Notes: a model not told the origin generated them from the sequence alone. DNA of 44,917 nucleotides from Sulfitobacter sp. DFL-14 (GCF_003335585.1 NZ_QBFD01000004.1:1-44917), one strand, 5' to 3'; counted from the first letter of the stretch, positions 1-9,381 are shown. Program-made: numbers and translations.

Positions 1-60
1 AGCCATTGAAAAGTCAGGGAAAAATTAGCCTCTATTCTCTTTAATTAGGGCACAACGACA
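1..60 (-). mobile_element. Outer (right) end of a tni-type transposon, second copy
   Basis: These 60 bases are identical, base for base and in the same orientation, to 44798-44857, the outer end of the tniABQ transposon at the far side of the window. They contain one terminal inverted repeat (35-60) and one transposase-site-like motif at 39-54. Position 61 begins an IS6 transposase fragment exactly at a tryptophan codon, so this is a real element/flank boundary. The rest of this copy would lie upstream of the window. An assembly or contig-edge origin of the 60-base stretch cannot be excluded. Confidence 0.8.
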
Positions 61-287
61 CCAGGCGTCAATTGCTTCGAGGCGGTGATATCGGATTGTG
101 AGGGCTGAGCGACGGCTTACAGGAACACAAAAGCAATTCCGAATGGCTGAATGAATAACCACGAACCGCTGCAAGCCTCCTGGAGATCGATGTCCTTGCA
201 TCGTCCATTCCCGCTTTCGGAATGGGAGATGGCTGTTTTCGGCACGGTTGTTCAGCCCTTTATCTGACCAATGATCCAGGCCCGGCG
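61..287 (-). pseudogene. IS6-family transposase, C-terminal fragment
   Basis: The minus-strand frame reads APGLDHWSDKG, then NNRAENSH (this Glu is the last DDE residue), then FRKRE and RYHRLEA, ending at W. This is the C-terminal third of IS6/IS26-family transposases. The N-terminal two thirds are missing: homology stops near 287. The last few codons are replaced by the transposon end at position 60. The element therefore went through at least two events: loss of its 5' part, and truncation at the transposon boundary. It is not functional. Confidence 0.75.
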
Positions 288-385
288 CAGTTCGCACTCG
301 ATCACACGCCCACAAAGTCAAAAGGTTCTTGCATCACGGGCGGCAACCAAAGAAGCCGGTAGTCGTTCAGTATCCACGCAACTCA

Positions 386-1849
386 TTAGCAGGGGTATTC
401 GCCCCTCCGCAGCGCAGGAACCGTAACGCGCCGGTCGAAATTGCAATAGGCCCGCCCATCGGAGAACGTCGGCCACGTGATCGCTGTGCCAGCCTCAGGT
501 GTCCCCGATCGCGCAAATGCGGCAAAACTACCACCGAAGATTTCCGCGATTCCCGCCATCTCGCTGGCTCGGGCGCCCTTCAACATGGGCGCGTTCTTCC
601 AGTTGTCCAGATTGCCGAAAAGAAAAGGCAGGTCGATGCAATGGCACGCCCCGATATGCGGGTTCGGCGCCTGCCATGAAAACAGATAGGCCCAGACATT
701 TGCGTCTGCTGCTTCGATGTAATCGAAGGTGCCAAAGACAAAACGCGTTCTCGAACCGAAGTCGCAAAGCACATCGGCGTCCGTTGACGGGTGGCGGGTG
801 GCGCGGGCACGGGCAAGTTCCGCTTCGGCCTGTTCTCCGTAACGCTCTTGGAAGCGCTGCGGCAAAAGCTGTGCCGCGCGCTCTGCAAAGGCGGCATCCT
901 CAAAGTGGAATGCAGCATGTTCTTCGCGGGTAACCCCGATGATCATCGGGCACCAGGTCGCGGCCTTGGCCGCGTCGACCCTGACCGGATCGGTTGTCAG
1001 CCAGTCGTCCAGAACCGGCATGAAGGGTGGTGCAACGTTGTCGGGCTGGTTCGCCAGAGATTGCAGCACCGCGACCTGTCCTTTGAGGATTGCTTCTACC
1101 GGCAGTCGACGGATTGCGTCAGGGTCGCGGGTGCCAAGGCCGTCGAGAAAAACTTCGGCGACGGGCTCGCGCTCTTCGGCGTTCTGCGCGACCAGCCCCA
1201 TCGGCGAGGACATGATAATAGCCTTATCGAACAGTTGCGCTGCATCCGGGAGGGTCTGTAGGGCCTGAATCGAATAGCCGCCCGCAGACTGGCCGCTGAC
1301 GGTGATATTGTCTGCATCGCCGCCAAAGTCGCTGATGCAGGCGCGGATGAAACGAAGTGCAAGTTCTTGGTCTCTCAGACCAAGGTTGGCCGGGGCGACC
1401 CCTTTGATTGGCAGGAAGCCCAACGCGCCCAAGCGGTAACTGATATTGACAACAACCAGACCCTCGCGTGCAGCAAGGGCGGACCCGTCATAGCAACTCA
1501 TGCCACCGCCACCGGTCATAAAGGCCCCACCATGCAAGAAGACCAGCACAGGCAGCGGGCCGGTGCGTTCCGAGGGCAGCCAGATGTCGAAGTGCAAGCA
1601 GTCCTCATCCTGTTCGGTCGGATAGCTGCCCATCACCTTGGCGAGGCGCGACGGAAGTTGAGGGGGGACGGGGGACGTACCACCGCTACAATCAAGCGTG
1701 TCTGTCCAAGGTTCGACTAGCTCGGGAAGCGCAAAGCGGCGTTCACCGACGGGTGGCTTGGCATAGCGCAGGCGTGTGACCCGTACCGTCTTGTTCTGGT
1801 CAAGGGCGCGTACCGGCCCATTCTTGGTCTGAAAAGTAATATCCGCCAT
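386..1849 (-). CDS. Carboxylesterase type B family protein
   Basis: About 487 residues of the alpha/beta-hydrolase type B carboxylesterase family, which hydrolyses carboxylic esters. Visible motifs are EDCL at about residues 82-85, the oxyanion-hole HGGAF at 106-110, and the nucleophile elbow GQSAGG at 186-191 with Ser188. A late CHCIDLPFLF segment matches the region carrying the catalytic His. No signal peptide is seen, so it is probably cytoplasmic. The start at 1849 is preferred over an upstream ATG at 1864 because GGAG lies nine bases before it. It is divergent from a LysR gene that may control it. The substrate is unknown; an ester of a plant or algal aromatic or sugar is only a guess. 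Confidence 0.85.
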   Translation of the reverse strand: MADITFQTKNGPVRALDQNKTVRVTRLRYAKPPVGERRFALPELVEPWTDTLDCSGGTSPVPPQLPSRLAKVMGSYPTEQDEDCLHFDIWLPSERTGPLPVLVFLHGGAFMTGGGGMSCYDGSALAAREGLVVVNISYRLGALGFLPIKGVAPANLGLRDQELALRFIRACISDFGGDADNITVSGQSAGGYSIQALQTLPDAAQLFDKAIIMSSPMGLVAQNAEEREPVAEVFLDGLGTRDPDAIRRLPVEAILKGQVAVLQSLANQPDNVAPPFMPVLDDWLTTDPVRVDAAKAATWCPMIIGVTREEHAAFHFEDAAFAERAAQLLPQRFQERYGEQAEAELARARATRHPSTDADVLCDFGSRTRFVFGTFDYIEAADANVWAYLFSWQAPNPHIGACHCIDLPFLFGNLDNWKNAPMLKGARASEMAGIAEIFGGSFAAFARSGTPEAGTAITWPTFSDGRAYCNFDRRVTVPALRRGEYPC

Positions 1850-1958
1850 GCGCCCAATCTCCATATTTTTTACATCTGCTGTTTATTTAGCACCCTGTCT
1901 GCGTCATGCTCGATCCAAGATTGACAAACCAGTGTACCAAAAATGGGACGGCGAAGTG

Positions 1959-2906
1959 CAAGGCCTCGACGATATGTACCTTTTCCGACAAGTGGTGGAC
2001 CTTGGCGGTATCTCCGCCGCGTCGCGCGCCCTGCGCATACCAAAATCCACTGTCGCAAGACGTGTTGCCGACCTTGAAAAGCGGCTTGGGTCTTTGCTGT
2101 TCCATCGCCGTTCCAAGGGCATGACCCTGACCAATTTCGGACACGAACTGCACGTCCGCTGCGCGCAATTGGTCGAGGACGCCGACCACATATTCGATTT
2201 TGCCGATATGCGCCGGGAGCGGCCGACAGGATTTTTGCACATCATCTATCCGCCCTATACGGGCCACTACCTGATCGAGTCGATGGCCGCTGAATTCGTC
2301 AGGCAGGAGCCGCAGGTCCAGTTGCATCTGGAAGCCTCGACCGGTCTGCTGGACCCGCGCAGTGTGGCCGCGGATCTGGTGTTCAACTTCTCCTTCGAGC
2401 CGCTACCGGATGTTGATATTATCGCGCGGCGTCTGTTCTCTAACCCTTTCATTTTAGCGGCACATCCTGAAGTTTTAAGGGACCGTCGCCTTCCCGAGGA
2501 ACCGCAGGCGCTGCGCGGGCTGCCATGCATCGGGTTTGGGCCCAAGACCAGCCCCTGGGCCTGGAGACTGACGAAGGAGGACAGAAGCTATACCCACCGG
2601 TATGACCCCGTTCTCAGCACACTGCAGCTTTCAGCGTTGCACACAGCCGTGCGGCGCGCTGCGGGCATAGGGGCCGTGTCACAAAGGATAGTGGAGGATG
2701 AAATTGCGCGCGGGGATCTGGTGCATGTCCTACCGGACTGGGCCCCACCGCCTGCCGTTCTTTATGCGATCTACCCGAGCGGGCGGACCCTGACGGCAGC
2801 AGCAAGACGGTTTATGGAAATGACTCTGGAGTATTTTAACCAGCGCACCAAACTTGAGCATTACGACGATATAGTCCCACCGACGCCCGCTCGGAAAAAA
2901 CTTTAA
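1959..2906 (+). CDS. LysR-family transcriptional regulator
   Basis: About 315 residues. The N-terminal winged helix-turn-helix covers the MYLFRQVVDLGGISAASRAL region and the following recognition helix (IPKSTVARRVADLEKRLG). A C-terminal periplasmic-binding-like effector domain follows. I take the GTG at 1959, which gives the usual LysR N-terminus; an ATG at 1974 is possible, and the long open frame back to 1848 overlaps the esterase start and is unlikely. The gene is divergent from the carboxylesterase and 156 bp upstream of the ABC importer operon, either of which it could regulate. The effector is unknown. The C-terminus (RKKL) is short and basic. Confidence 0.85.
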   Translation, partial: QGLDDMYLFRQVVDLGGISAASRALRIPKSTVARRVADLEKRLGSLLFHRRSKGMTLTNFGHELHVRCAQLVEDADHIFDFADMRRERPTGFLHIIYPPYTGHYLIESMAAEFVRQEPQVQLHLEASTGLLDPRSVAADLVFNFSFEPLPDVDIIARRLFSNPFILAAHPEVLRDRRLPEEPQALRGLPCIGFGPKTSPWAWRLTKEDRSYTHRYDPVLSTLQLSALHTAVRRAAGIGAVSQRIVEDEIARGDLVHVLPDWAPPPAVLYAIYPSGRTLTAAARRFMEMTLEYFNQRTKLEHYDDIVPPTPARKKL

Positions 2907-2933
2907 GCATAAAACAATTGCAGAAAAAAAGAT

Positions 2934-3060
2934 TCGACACAAGCCCCTTGGCTCAGCGGGCGCTCTGACCGAAGGGCCCAGCAGGCAGACCTCGCCATGT
3001 GTCGCCGTTGACCGGTTGGGTCGCTCCCGCCATCCTCGATCGAAAGAAACGGGAGCGATA
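2934..3060 (+). promoter_or_regulatory. Structured leader with ribosome-binding-site hairpin before the ABC operon
   Basis: The intergenic stretch before the ABC ATPase gene shows nested inverted repeats. GACACA (2935-2940) pairs with TGTGTC (2998-3003). Inside it, GCCC-C-TTGG can pair with CCGAAGGGC with one mismatch and one wobble. Next to the gene, TCGCTCCCG (3021-3029) pairs perfectly with CGGGAGCGA (3050-3058), and the latter contains the ribosome binding site GGGAG for the ATG at 3063. This suggests translation control by occlusion, or a riboswitch-like element. I could not match it to a known riboswitch class. Confidence 0.45.
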
Positions 3061-3062
3061 GT

Positions 3063-3842
3063 ATGAACACCAATCCTGCAATTTCCTTTTCCAAGACCCG
3101 TCTTGTATTGGGCGGCAGCGAAATTTACCGCGATATCTCCTTCGAGGTCGGAGCAGGCGAGTTCGTCTGCCTGCTGGGGCCCTCGGGCTGCGGTAAGTCA
3201 ACATCGCTGCGCCTGATAGGTGATTTGTTACCGATGCAGGAAGGGCTGGTGCAGGTTGCAGGTATGACACCGGCAGAGGCTTGGAACCAAACGGCATTCG
3301 TCTTCCAGTCGCCACGGCTCCTGCCATGGCGGACCACCCTGGAGAATGCGGCTTTCGGACTGGAAATGCGCCACCCCGAGATCAGCAAAGCTGACCGGCT
3401 GGAGCGCGCGCAGCGTGAACTGGACAAGGTGGGGCTGGGTGCGGATGCGCAGAAAATGCCCGTGATGTTGTCAGGCGGCGAAAAGCAGCGCGTGTCGATC
3501 GCGCGGGCGCTGGCACTCGATCCGCAGATCATCCTGATGGATGAGCCGTTCTCGGCGCTCGATCACACCACTCGCCATCGGCTGCGCCAGCAGATGGTCG
3601 ATCTTTGGGCCGAGACGCGCAAGACTGTGCTCTTCGTCACACATGACATCGACGAGGCTTTGTTCCTCGCCGACAGGATCGTGGTGTTGTCCAAGAAGCC
3701 AACCCTAGTTGAAGAGATCGTCGCCGTAGACGCCCCGCGCCCGCGCGACCCTGATGCGTCGCCAGCGCTGGTGCAATTGCGCCAGCATCTGGTCAGCATA
3801 TTCGACCGCCTCGAAGGGCCTGATGCCGCTCTGGCGAGCTGA
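3063..3842 (+). CDS. ABC transporter ATP-binding protein, NitT/TauT type
   Basis: 259-residue cytoplasmic ATPase of a nitrate/sulfonate/taurine-type importer. Walker A is GPSGCGKS at residues 39-46, the Q-loop is VFQSPRLLPW near 80-89, the ABC signature LSGGEKQR is at 136-143, and Walker B ILMDEP is at 157-162, followed by the SALD D-loop and a switch His in VTHDIDEAL. It is the first gene of a four-gene operon with the binding protein and two permeases. Its start ATG follows GGGAG by seven bases, and that site is buried in a predicted hairpin. The family fixes the mechanism but not the substrate. Confidence 0.92.
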   Translation: MNTNPAISFSKTRLVLGGSEIYRDISFEVGAGEFVCLLGPSGCGKSTSLRLIGDLLPMQEGLVQVAGMTPAEAWNQTAFVFQSPRLLPWRTTLENAAFGLEMRHPEISKADRLERAQRELDKVGLGADAQKMPVMLSGGEKQRVSIARALALDPQIILMDEPFSALDHTTRHRLRQQMVDLWAETRKTVLFVTHDIDEALFLADRIVVLSKKPTLVEEIVAVDAPRPRDPDASPALVQLRQHLVSIFDRLEGPDAALAS

Positions 3843-3881
3843 ACCAGACAACTATCACAATCAACCAACGGGAGAACAAAA

Positions 3882-4862
3882 ATGAAAATAAGCTTGAAAA
3901 AAGTATCAGCTGTTATCGTCGCCATGACGTTAGCCCTGCCGGCGTGGGCCAAGGACACCATAACTTTCGCCCACTTGGCTGACCCCTCTATCGAAGCGGC
4001 GATGTGGGCAATCAACAACGGCAAAGTAACGTCGGATTTGATTGATCTCGAAGCGACTGCGATGGAAATCCCCGCCCTCATTCAGTCCACTTCTGCACGC
4101 ACCTATGACGTGGTCATGACGGCAGGTATGGGTATCCCGCGCGCAGTCGAACGGGGTTTGCCGCTGCGCATCATCGCAGCCGGCTTGCGCTCAAGCACTA
4201 CGGGCGAAGGATCGGCCATCTGGACGACCAAGGACAGCCCCATCAAGTCCGTGGAGGACCTAAAGGGCAAGAAGATCGCCGTTTATTCGCTGGGCTCTTC
4301 GGGCATTACGCTTGTGCGGATCGCACTGGCCGACGTGTTTGGACTGGATGTTTCGCTTCAGGGCGGTGACATCGACTTTGTCGAGATGCCAGCACCTGCA
4401 ATGCCTGCGGCTCTGGCCACCGGCAAAGTCGATGCCGCGACCCTGATCCATTCACAAGCCTTCAAAGCCGACCAAGACGGTGATTTCGTTCCAACTGTAC
4501 AGACCATGGCAGCGCTTCAGGAAAAGTCGAAGCTGCAAATGGTCTCGGCCGTGTTGGCTGGCTACGAGGACAAGCTGAACGCCAACCCTGAGGCCTACAA
4601 GGAATTCCTGCGCATGATACAGGAGAGCCGGACCTATGCGATATCGCACTCGGATGAGGTCTATACAGCTGTCGGCAAGGCCTATGACGTAGATCCTGCG
4701 TTCTTTGATACCTGGTTCACCAAGTTCATGGATTTCCCGGGCGACCTGCTGCCGCAAGACATCGAAGCGTTGACCTACATGTGGGTCGGAGCCATCAAAA
4801 TCGACGCGCTGGAAAGCTATCCGCCGATTGACACCATGATTTGGCAGCCGGAGAGCAACTGA
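3882..4862 (+). CDS. ABC transporter substrate-binding protein, NitT/TauT type
   Basis: 326-residue periplasmic solute-binding protein. It begins with a Sec signal peptide (basic MKISLKK, hydrophobic core, likely cleavage after AWA near residue 23). The body has the family pattern: ITFAHLADPS, then MTAGMGIPRAVERG, then SVEDLKGKKIAVYSLGSSG and a later KVDAATLIHSQAF. A good ribosome binding site (GGGAGAACAAAA before the ATG) is present. It follows the ATPase by 39 bp and overlaps the first permease by one base. Related proteins bind sulfonates, aromatic sulfonates, thiamine precursors or nitrate; none can be assigned here. Confidence 0.88.
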   Translation: MKISLKKVSAVIVAMTLALPAWAKDTITFAHLADPSIEAAMWAINNGKVTSDLIDLEATAMEIPALIQSTSARTYDVVMTAGMGIPRAVERGLPLRIIAAGLRSSTTGEGSAIWTTKDSPIKSVEDLKGKKIAVYSLGSSGITLVRIALADVFGLDVSLQGGDIDFVEMPAPAMPAALATGKVDAATLIHSQAFKADQDGDFVPTVQTMAALQEKSKLQMVSAVLAGYEDKLNANPEAYKEFLRMIQESRTYAISHSDEVYTAVGKAYDVDPAFFDTWFTKFMDFPGDLLPQDIEALTYMWVGAIKIDALESYPPIDTMIWQPESN

Positions 4863-5680
4863 TGCAAGGAACGGGCTCTGCTGACGCTACGTTGCCCGGT
4901 GCCATGATCCCGCGTCCTTCTTGGGCGCGGCATTGCGGCAGGTGGATCGCACATATTTTCACGCTTTGCGCCCTGGTAGCGTGGTGGGGCTACGCGCAGA
5001 TCGTGCCGCCCTATCAGGTGCCGGGGCCCGTGCCCGTGGCGGCGCGGATGATCGAATTCCTGTCCGACAGCTATTTGCTGACGCAGATCGGAATCTCGAT
5101 CTTTCACATTAGCACGGCCATCGCGCTATCATTCCTGCTTGGCAGCGCTCTCGCACTGACCGCGCGGTTCGTGCCGGTGACGCGCATGTTGATCGACGGT
5201 GTACTGACCCCGTTCCTGAATGCCTTTTCAGGCATCGGATGGCTGTTTCTTGCGCTGCTCTGGTTCGGCTTGGATGATACAACCGTGATTTTTGCAGTGA
5301 CGATGATCCTGATCCCTCTGACCGCGATCAATGTGCGCACGGGGCTGCAGGAACTGGACGGCGATATGATGGAGATGGGCCTAAGTTTCAGCCGCTCGGC
5401 CTATCGCCGGTTTTTTCATATCATCTTGCCGCTGCTGCTCCCTTATTTTTTCGCCGCCCTCAGGATGAGCTTTGGCGTGTCATGGAAGGTCGTCCTGACC
5501 GCCGAGCTGTTTGGTGGCAACGGCGGGCTTGGCTACATCCTCAATATCGCACGGCAGGAATTCGATACCGAAACGATCTTTGCCGTGATCGTATTTATCT
5601 TGATTTTCGTTGTGCTTTGCGAACAGCTGCTGTTCCGCCCGGTGCAGCGCCGCCTTGACCGGAGATACTCCCGTGCATGA
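4862..5680 (+). CDS. ABC transporter permease, NitT/TauT type (first of two)
   Basis: About 272-residue inner-membrane permease of the BPD_transp_1 fold with six predicted helices. The EAA-loop region is GDMMEMGLSFSRSAYRRFFHIILPLLLPYFFAALRM in outline, which contacts the ATPase. The start ATG at 4862 overlaps the stop of the binding-protein gene (TGATG), giving translational coupling; an in-frame ATG at 4841 lies inside the upstream gene and is less likely. The operon has two different permeases, so the channel is probably a heterodimer, whereas many NitT systems have only one permease gene. Confidence 0.88.
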   Translation: MQGTGSADATLPGAMIPRPSWARHCGRWIAHIFTLCALVAWWGYAQIVPPYQVPGPVPVAARMIEFLSDSYLLTQIGISIFHISTAIALSFLLGSALALTARFVPVTRMLIDGVLTPFLNAFSGIGWLFLALLWFGLDDTTVIFAVTMILIPLTAINVRTGLQELDGDMMEMGLSFSRSAYRRFFHIILPLLLPYFFAALRMSFGVSWKVVLTAELFGGNGGLGYILNIARQEFDTETIFAVIVFILIFVVLCEQLLFRPVQRRLDRRYSRA

Positions 5681-6437
5681 CAAAACTGCTTCACTCGGTG
5701 CGCAGCGCACCGTCGCCGTTGCGGGCACCGCCGCATTGCTTCTGGGATGGGGATGGCTGGCCCAGGGTTTGCCGGATTATGTCCTGCCCGGTCCGGTCGA
5801 GGTCGCGAAATCCACCGCGCGTTTTTTCGTGGAACCCGCATTGCTTGCCCATGTCGGCGTCAGCTTTGTGCGCGTCGTGATTTCGGTTATCTTGGCCATG
5901 ACGTTGGCATTGCTGATTGCATCTGTCGTCCGGCGCTTCCCCATCATGGACGAAACGGTAGAGCGAAGGATTCTCACTTTCTTCAATGCCTTCCCGTCCG
6001 TCGGTTGGGCCATCCTCGGCGTGATCTGGTTCCAGATATCCACCCCCACGGTGATCTTCGTACAGGTGGCGATCATTCTGCCGTTCTGCCTGATCAGCGC
6101 GCTGTCAGGCTTCCGCCAGATCGACCCTGAGATGGACGAGCTGGGCCATAGTCTGACGCGGATGCGGTGGCGCCGGTTCCGGTTGTTGTCGCTGCCGCTG
6201 GTCGCCCCCTTCGTCGCCTCGGGCCTGCGCGTGGCCTATGGCATCTGTTGGAAGATCGCGCTGGTCGCCGAACTTTTCGGGGCGTCTTCCGGGCTGGGGT
6301 ACCAATTGTCCCGCTCGCAGTCGGTGTCAGACGCAAATATGGTTTTTGCCTGCTGCGTGGTGATCGTCCTGATTTTCGGCGTGACCGACCGGTTGTTCCT
6401 GAAACCGCTGGAAAGTCGCTTTTCGACGAACCGCTGA
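5673..6437 (+). CDS. ABC transporter permease, NitT/TauT type (second of two)
   Basis: About 254 residues with the same six-helix fold as its neighbour. The EAA-like loop is DPEMDELGHSLTRMRWRRF, followed by LPLVAPFVASGLRVAYG. I choose the GTG at 5673 because GGAGA lies seven bases upstream and the gene then overlaps the first permease by eight bases; the longer frame from 5610 has no such site. It is the last gene of the importer operon and is followed by 255 bp before the convergent uxaA. It probably pairs with the first permease in one transporter. Confidence 0.87.
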   Translation: MHDKTASLGAQRTVAVAGTAALLLGWGWLAQGLPDYVLPGPVEVAKSTARFFVEPALLAHVGVSFVRVVISVILAMTLALLIASVVRRFPIMDETVERRILTFFNAFPSVGWAILGVIWFQISTPTVIFVQVAIILPFCLISALSGFRQIDPEMDELGHSLTRMRWRRFRLLSLPLVAPFVASGLRVAYGICWKIALVAELFGASSGLGYQLSRSQSVSDANMVFACCVVIVLIFGVTDRLFLKPLESRFSTNR

Positions 6438-6692
6438 CGCCCCCTTCTCGGCGATTGTCACGTTAACCTCGCCAATCCGAAAAAGTCAGCAGCGTACGAG
6501 ACATCGAGGTAGTGTCGCAAATTTTGTAAAGGGTTGAGAATATCCCGTGGACTGGACACAAGAATACGGCATCGTCAACTTATCGGATTTTGCCGATTGC
6601 AAACCGCAAAATTCAAGGCGACGCAGATTATTGCGGCGGCATCCCGATTGCCCAACCACCACCGACATGCGCGAGTGTAATTGGTTTCCGGC

Positions 6693-8216
6693 TCACATCA
6701 CCGCTCCGATTTGCCACGGCACAAATTCGTTGTCGCCAAGGCCCAACGCCTCGGATTTGGTGACCTGACCGGATGCCGTTGCGCGGATCATGTCGAAAAT
6801 CTCGCGGCCCTTGTCAGCCATGCTGACGCCACGGGACACGATATCGCCGGTATTCATGTCCATATCGTCGGGCATCTGATTGAACAGTCGGTCGGATGTG
6901 GCCACCTTGATGGTCGGTGCGGGTTTGGACCCGAAGGCCGATCCGCGCCCCGTTGTGAACACAACGATCTGCGCACCGCCCGCAATCTGGCCCGTCGCCG
7001 AGACCGGATCATAGCCGGGCGTATCCATGAAGACGAAACCCGCCTGCGTGACTGTTTCGGCATAGTCATACACGGCCGTCAGGGGCGTCGAGCCCGCTTT
7101 GGCCACCGCGCCCAGCGACTTTTCAAGGATCGTCGTAATGCCACCCTGCTTGTTGCCGGGGCTTGGATTGTTGTCCATCGAGCCGCCATTTTGTGTGGTG
7201 TAGTCTTCCCACCACTTGATCTGGGCGACCAGTTTTTCCGCAATGTCCTTGTCAGCCGCGCGTCGCAGCAAGAGTTGTTCAGCTCCATAAATCTCCGGCG
7301 TCTCTGACAGGATGGCCGTGCCGCCTTGCCCCACGATCAGGTCACTTGCGATCCCCAAGGCCGGGTTGGCGGTGATGCTGGAAAAGCCGTCGGAGCCGCC
7401 GCATTGCAACGCCACGCGCAACGCGCTCATGGGTTGGGGGGTGCGGGTAGCGGCGTTTACCTGCGGCAGAATTTCCGCCACATGCGCCTTGATCGCGTCG
7501 ATCGTTGCACGAGTGCCGCCGGTGTCCTGAATGGTCAGTGCGTGAAACCGATCGGTGCCAGCGTCGCCGAAATGCGCCTGCATCCGCGCGATCTGCATCA
7601 CTTCGCAGCCCAGGCCCACGAAAATCGTCGCACCCACATTGGGATGGGTCGCGTGGCCCCAAAGGACACGGTCCAGAATGTCAAAGCCACGCCCACTGTT
7701 GGCCATGCCGCAGCCGGTGCCATGGGCGAAAGCCACGATGCCGTCGACATTTGCATAAGCCTCAAGCGCGCCACTTGCCTCGATCTCCGACGCGGCACGG
7801 CGGATCACCGTCGCCGAACAGTTCACCGTCGCGACCAGCGCAATATAGTTACGCGTGCCAACACGGCCATCCGCGCGGGCGTAACCGTTAAAGTTCAAGC
7901 GTTCCGTCTGCGGGATTGCGCGCTGTGATGCGGACAGATCTGCGCCGATGTGGTAGTCCTGTTCGGGGTCGGCGAAGGTGCAGTTGTGAGTGTGCACATG
8001 GTCCCCCGCAGCGATCTGCACGGTGGCCTGCCCGATGAATTGCCCGAATTTCACGACCGGCGCGCCGATCTGCATCGCCACGCGCGCAATCTTGTGCCCA
8101 GAAGAAACCGACGCCGCCAGCGGCGTCCCCAACCCCAAGGGATCATCCCCCGCATTGGCCCGCGCCGTCAGCACAGCAATGGTGTCGCTGGGGTGCAGGA
8201 TCAGCGGATCAGACAT
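6693..8216 (-). CDS. uxaA: Altronate dehydratase (UxaA family)
   Basis: 507 residues. UxaA converts D-altronate to 2-keto-3-deoxygluconate, the last step of galacturonate breakdown before KDG kinase. The N-terminal SAF-type domain (about 1-75) ends at HVHTHNC. The catalytic domain starts with GYARADGRVGTRN near residue 109, followed by AHGTGCGM and GLGCEVMQ, as in full-length enzymes that join both UxaA domains in one chain. It is last in the minus-strand hexuronate operon and overlaps uxuA by eight bases. No obvious intrinsic terminator was found downstream in 6438-6692. Confidence 0.92.
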   Translation of the reverse strand: MSDPLILHPSDTIAVLTARANAGDDPLGLGTPLAASVSSGHKIARVAMQIGAPVVKFGQFIGQATVQIAAGDHVHTHNCTFADPEQDYHIGADLSASQRAIPQTERLNFNGYARADGRVGTRNYIALVATVNCSATVIRRAASEIEASGALEAYANVDGIVAFAHGTGCGMANSGRGFDILDRVLWGHATHPNVGATIFVGLGCEVMQIARMQAHFGDAGTDRFHALTIQDTGGTRATIDAIKAHVAEILPQVNAATRTPQPMSALRVALQCGGSDGFSSITANPALGIASDLIVGQGGTAILSETPEIYGAEQLLLRRAADKDIAEKLVAQIKWWEDYTTQNGGSMDNNPSPGNKQGGITTILEKSLGAVAKAGSTPLTAVYDYAETVTQAGFVFMDTPGYDPVSATGQIAGGAQIVVFTTGRGSAFGSKPAPTIKVATSDRLFNQMPDDMDMNTGDIVSRGVSMADKGREIFDMIRATASGQVTKSEALGLGDNEFVPWQIGAVM

Positions 8217-9381
8217 GGGACACCGCGCGGATCACGCCACGCAATTCGGCAAGACCGCGCAACCGGCCAATCAGCGGGTAGCCAGGGATCATGTCGCGCG
8301 TCAGATCGGACAACATGTGATGGCCATGATCGGGCCGGAACGGGATCGCGTGATCGTCGCGCCCCGCCGATCTGCGCCGGTCTTCTTCCGCCAGCAGAAC
8401 GCGGATAAGGGCGACCATATCCGTGTCGCCGTCCAGATGGGCGGCCTCCTCAAAGGAGCCGTCCGGGTCTTTGCGCACGTTGCGCAGATGGGCAAAATGG
8501 ATGCGGTCTGCGACTTTTGCCGCGATAGCGGGCACATCATTGACCGGGTTAGCCCCCAAAGACCCCCCACAAAGTGTCACGCCATTGGCAGGGCTGTCGT
8601 AGGCGTTCAAGATCCAGTCGAGGTCTTCACCGTCCGACACGATGCGCGGCAGGCCCAGAATATTGCGCGGCGGGTCGTCGGGATGGACGCACAGGCGCAT
8701 GCCCAACGTCTCGGCTGTGGGAATGATCTCGTCCAGAAACCGCTTGTAGTTTGCGCGCAAGGCGTCGCGCCCGATGCCGTCATAGTCGGCCAGAGCGGTC
8801 TTGAGGCCCGCGACATCGTAGCGGTCGAACGCGCCGGGTATTCCGGCCATGATGGCGGCCAAGAGTTTTGCGCGGTCTGCCTCACTGGCGGCCTGAAACC
8901 ACGCGGCGGCCTTCGCAAGCACATCGGTGGGATAATCGTCCTCGGCTTCGCGGCGGCCCAGCATATGAACTTCGAAGGCGGCCATGCGCGTGGCCTCGAA
9001 CCTCAGACAAGTGGCCCCGCCCGCGACGGGTGCGGCCAGATCCGTGCGGGTCCAGTCAAGCAACGGCATGAAGTTGTAGCAGATCGTCTTGACACCTTGG
9101 GCCGCGAGATTGGCCATCGACTGGCGATAGTTAGCAAACAGCGTCGACAGATCGCCGTCACCGCGCTTGATCCGCTCATGGATGGGCAGGCTTTCGACCA
9201 CGACCCAGTCAAACCCGGCCTGCGTGATCACGTCTTTGCGCGCCGCAATCGCGTCCTGCGGCCAGACCTCGCCGTAGGGGATGGCGTGCAAAGCGCTCAC
9301 GATCCCGCGCGCTCCCGTCTGGGCCACGTCTGAGAGCGGGATGCTGTCGAACTCACCGTACCAACGCCAGCTTTCGATCAC
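8209..9381 (-). CDS. uxuA: Mannonate dehydratase
   Basis: 390 residues of the UxuA TIM-barrel family, which dehydrates D-mannonate to 2-keto-3-deoxygluconate in the glucuronate branch. Recognisable stretches are ESWRWYGE at the N-terminus, VVVESLPIHERIKRG, CYNFMPLLDWTRTDL, LCVHPDDPP (metal/substrate region), and CGGSLGANPVND with HFAHLRNV near the C-terminus. Length is normal for the family. It overlaps uxuB upstream by four bases and uxaA downstream by eight, so the three are translationally coupled. Confidence 0.95.
   Translation of the reverse strand: MIESWRWYGEFDSIPLSDVAQTGARGIVSALHAIPYGEVWPQDAIAARKDVITQAGFDWVVVESLPIHERIKRGDGDLSTLFANYRQSMANLAAQGVKTICYNFMPLLDWTRTDLAAPVAGGATCLRFEATRMAAFEVHMLGRREAEDDYPTDVLAKAAAWFQAASEADRAKLLAAIMAGIPGAFDRYDVAGLKTALADYDGIGRDALRANYKRFLDEIIPTAETLGMRLCVHPDDPPRNILGLPRIVSDGEDLDWILNAYDSPANGVTLCGGSLGANPVNDVPAIAAKVADRIHFAHLRNVRKDPDGSFEEAAHLDGDTDMVALIRVLLAEEDRRRSAGRDDHAIPFRPDHGHHMLSDLTRDMIPGYPLIGRLRGLAELRGVIRAVSHV

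Noticed and set aside
2934..3060. TPP, guanidine-I or SAM riboswitch
   Set aside because: I looked for the conserved cores of these classes and did not find them, so only an unclassified structured leader is claimed.
7990..9333. Long plus-strand frame of 447 codons
   Set aside because: It lies antisense to uxuA and the end of uxaA, has no family resemblance, and results from GC-rich codon bias.
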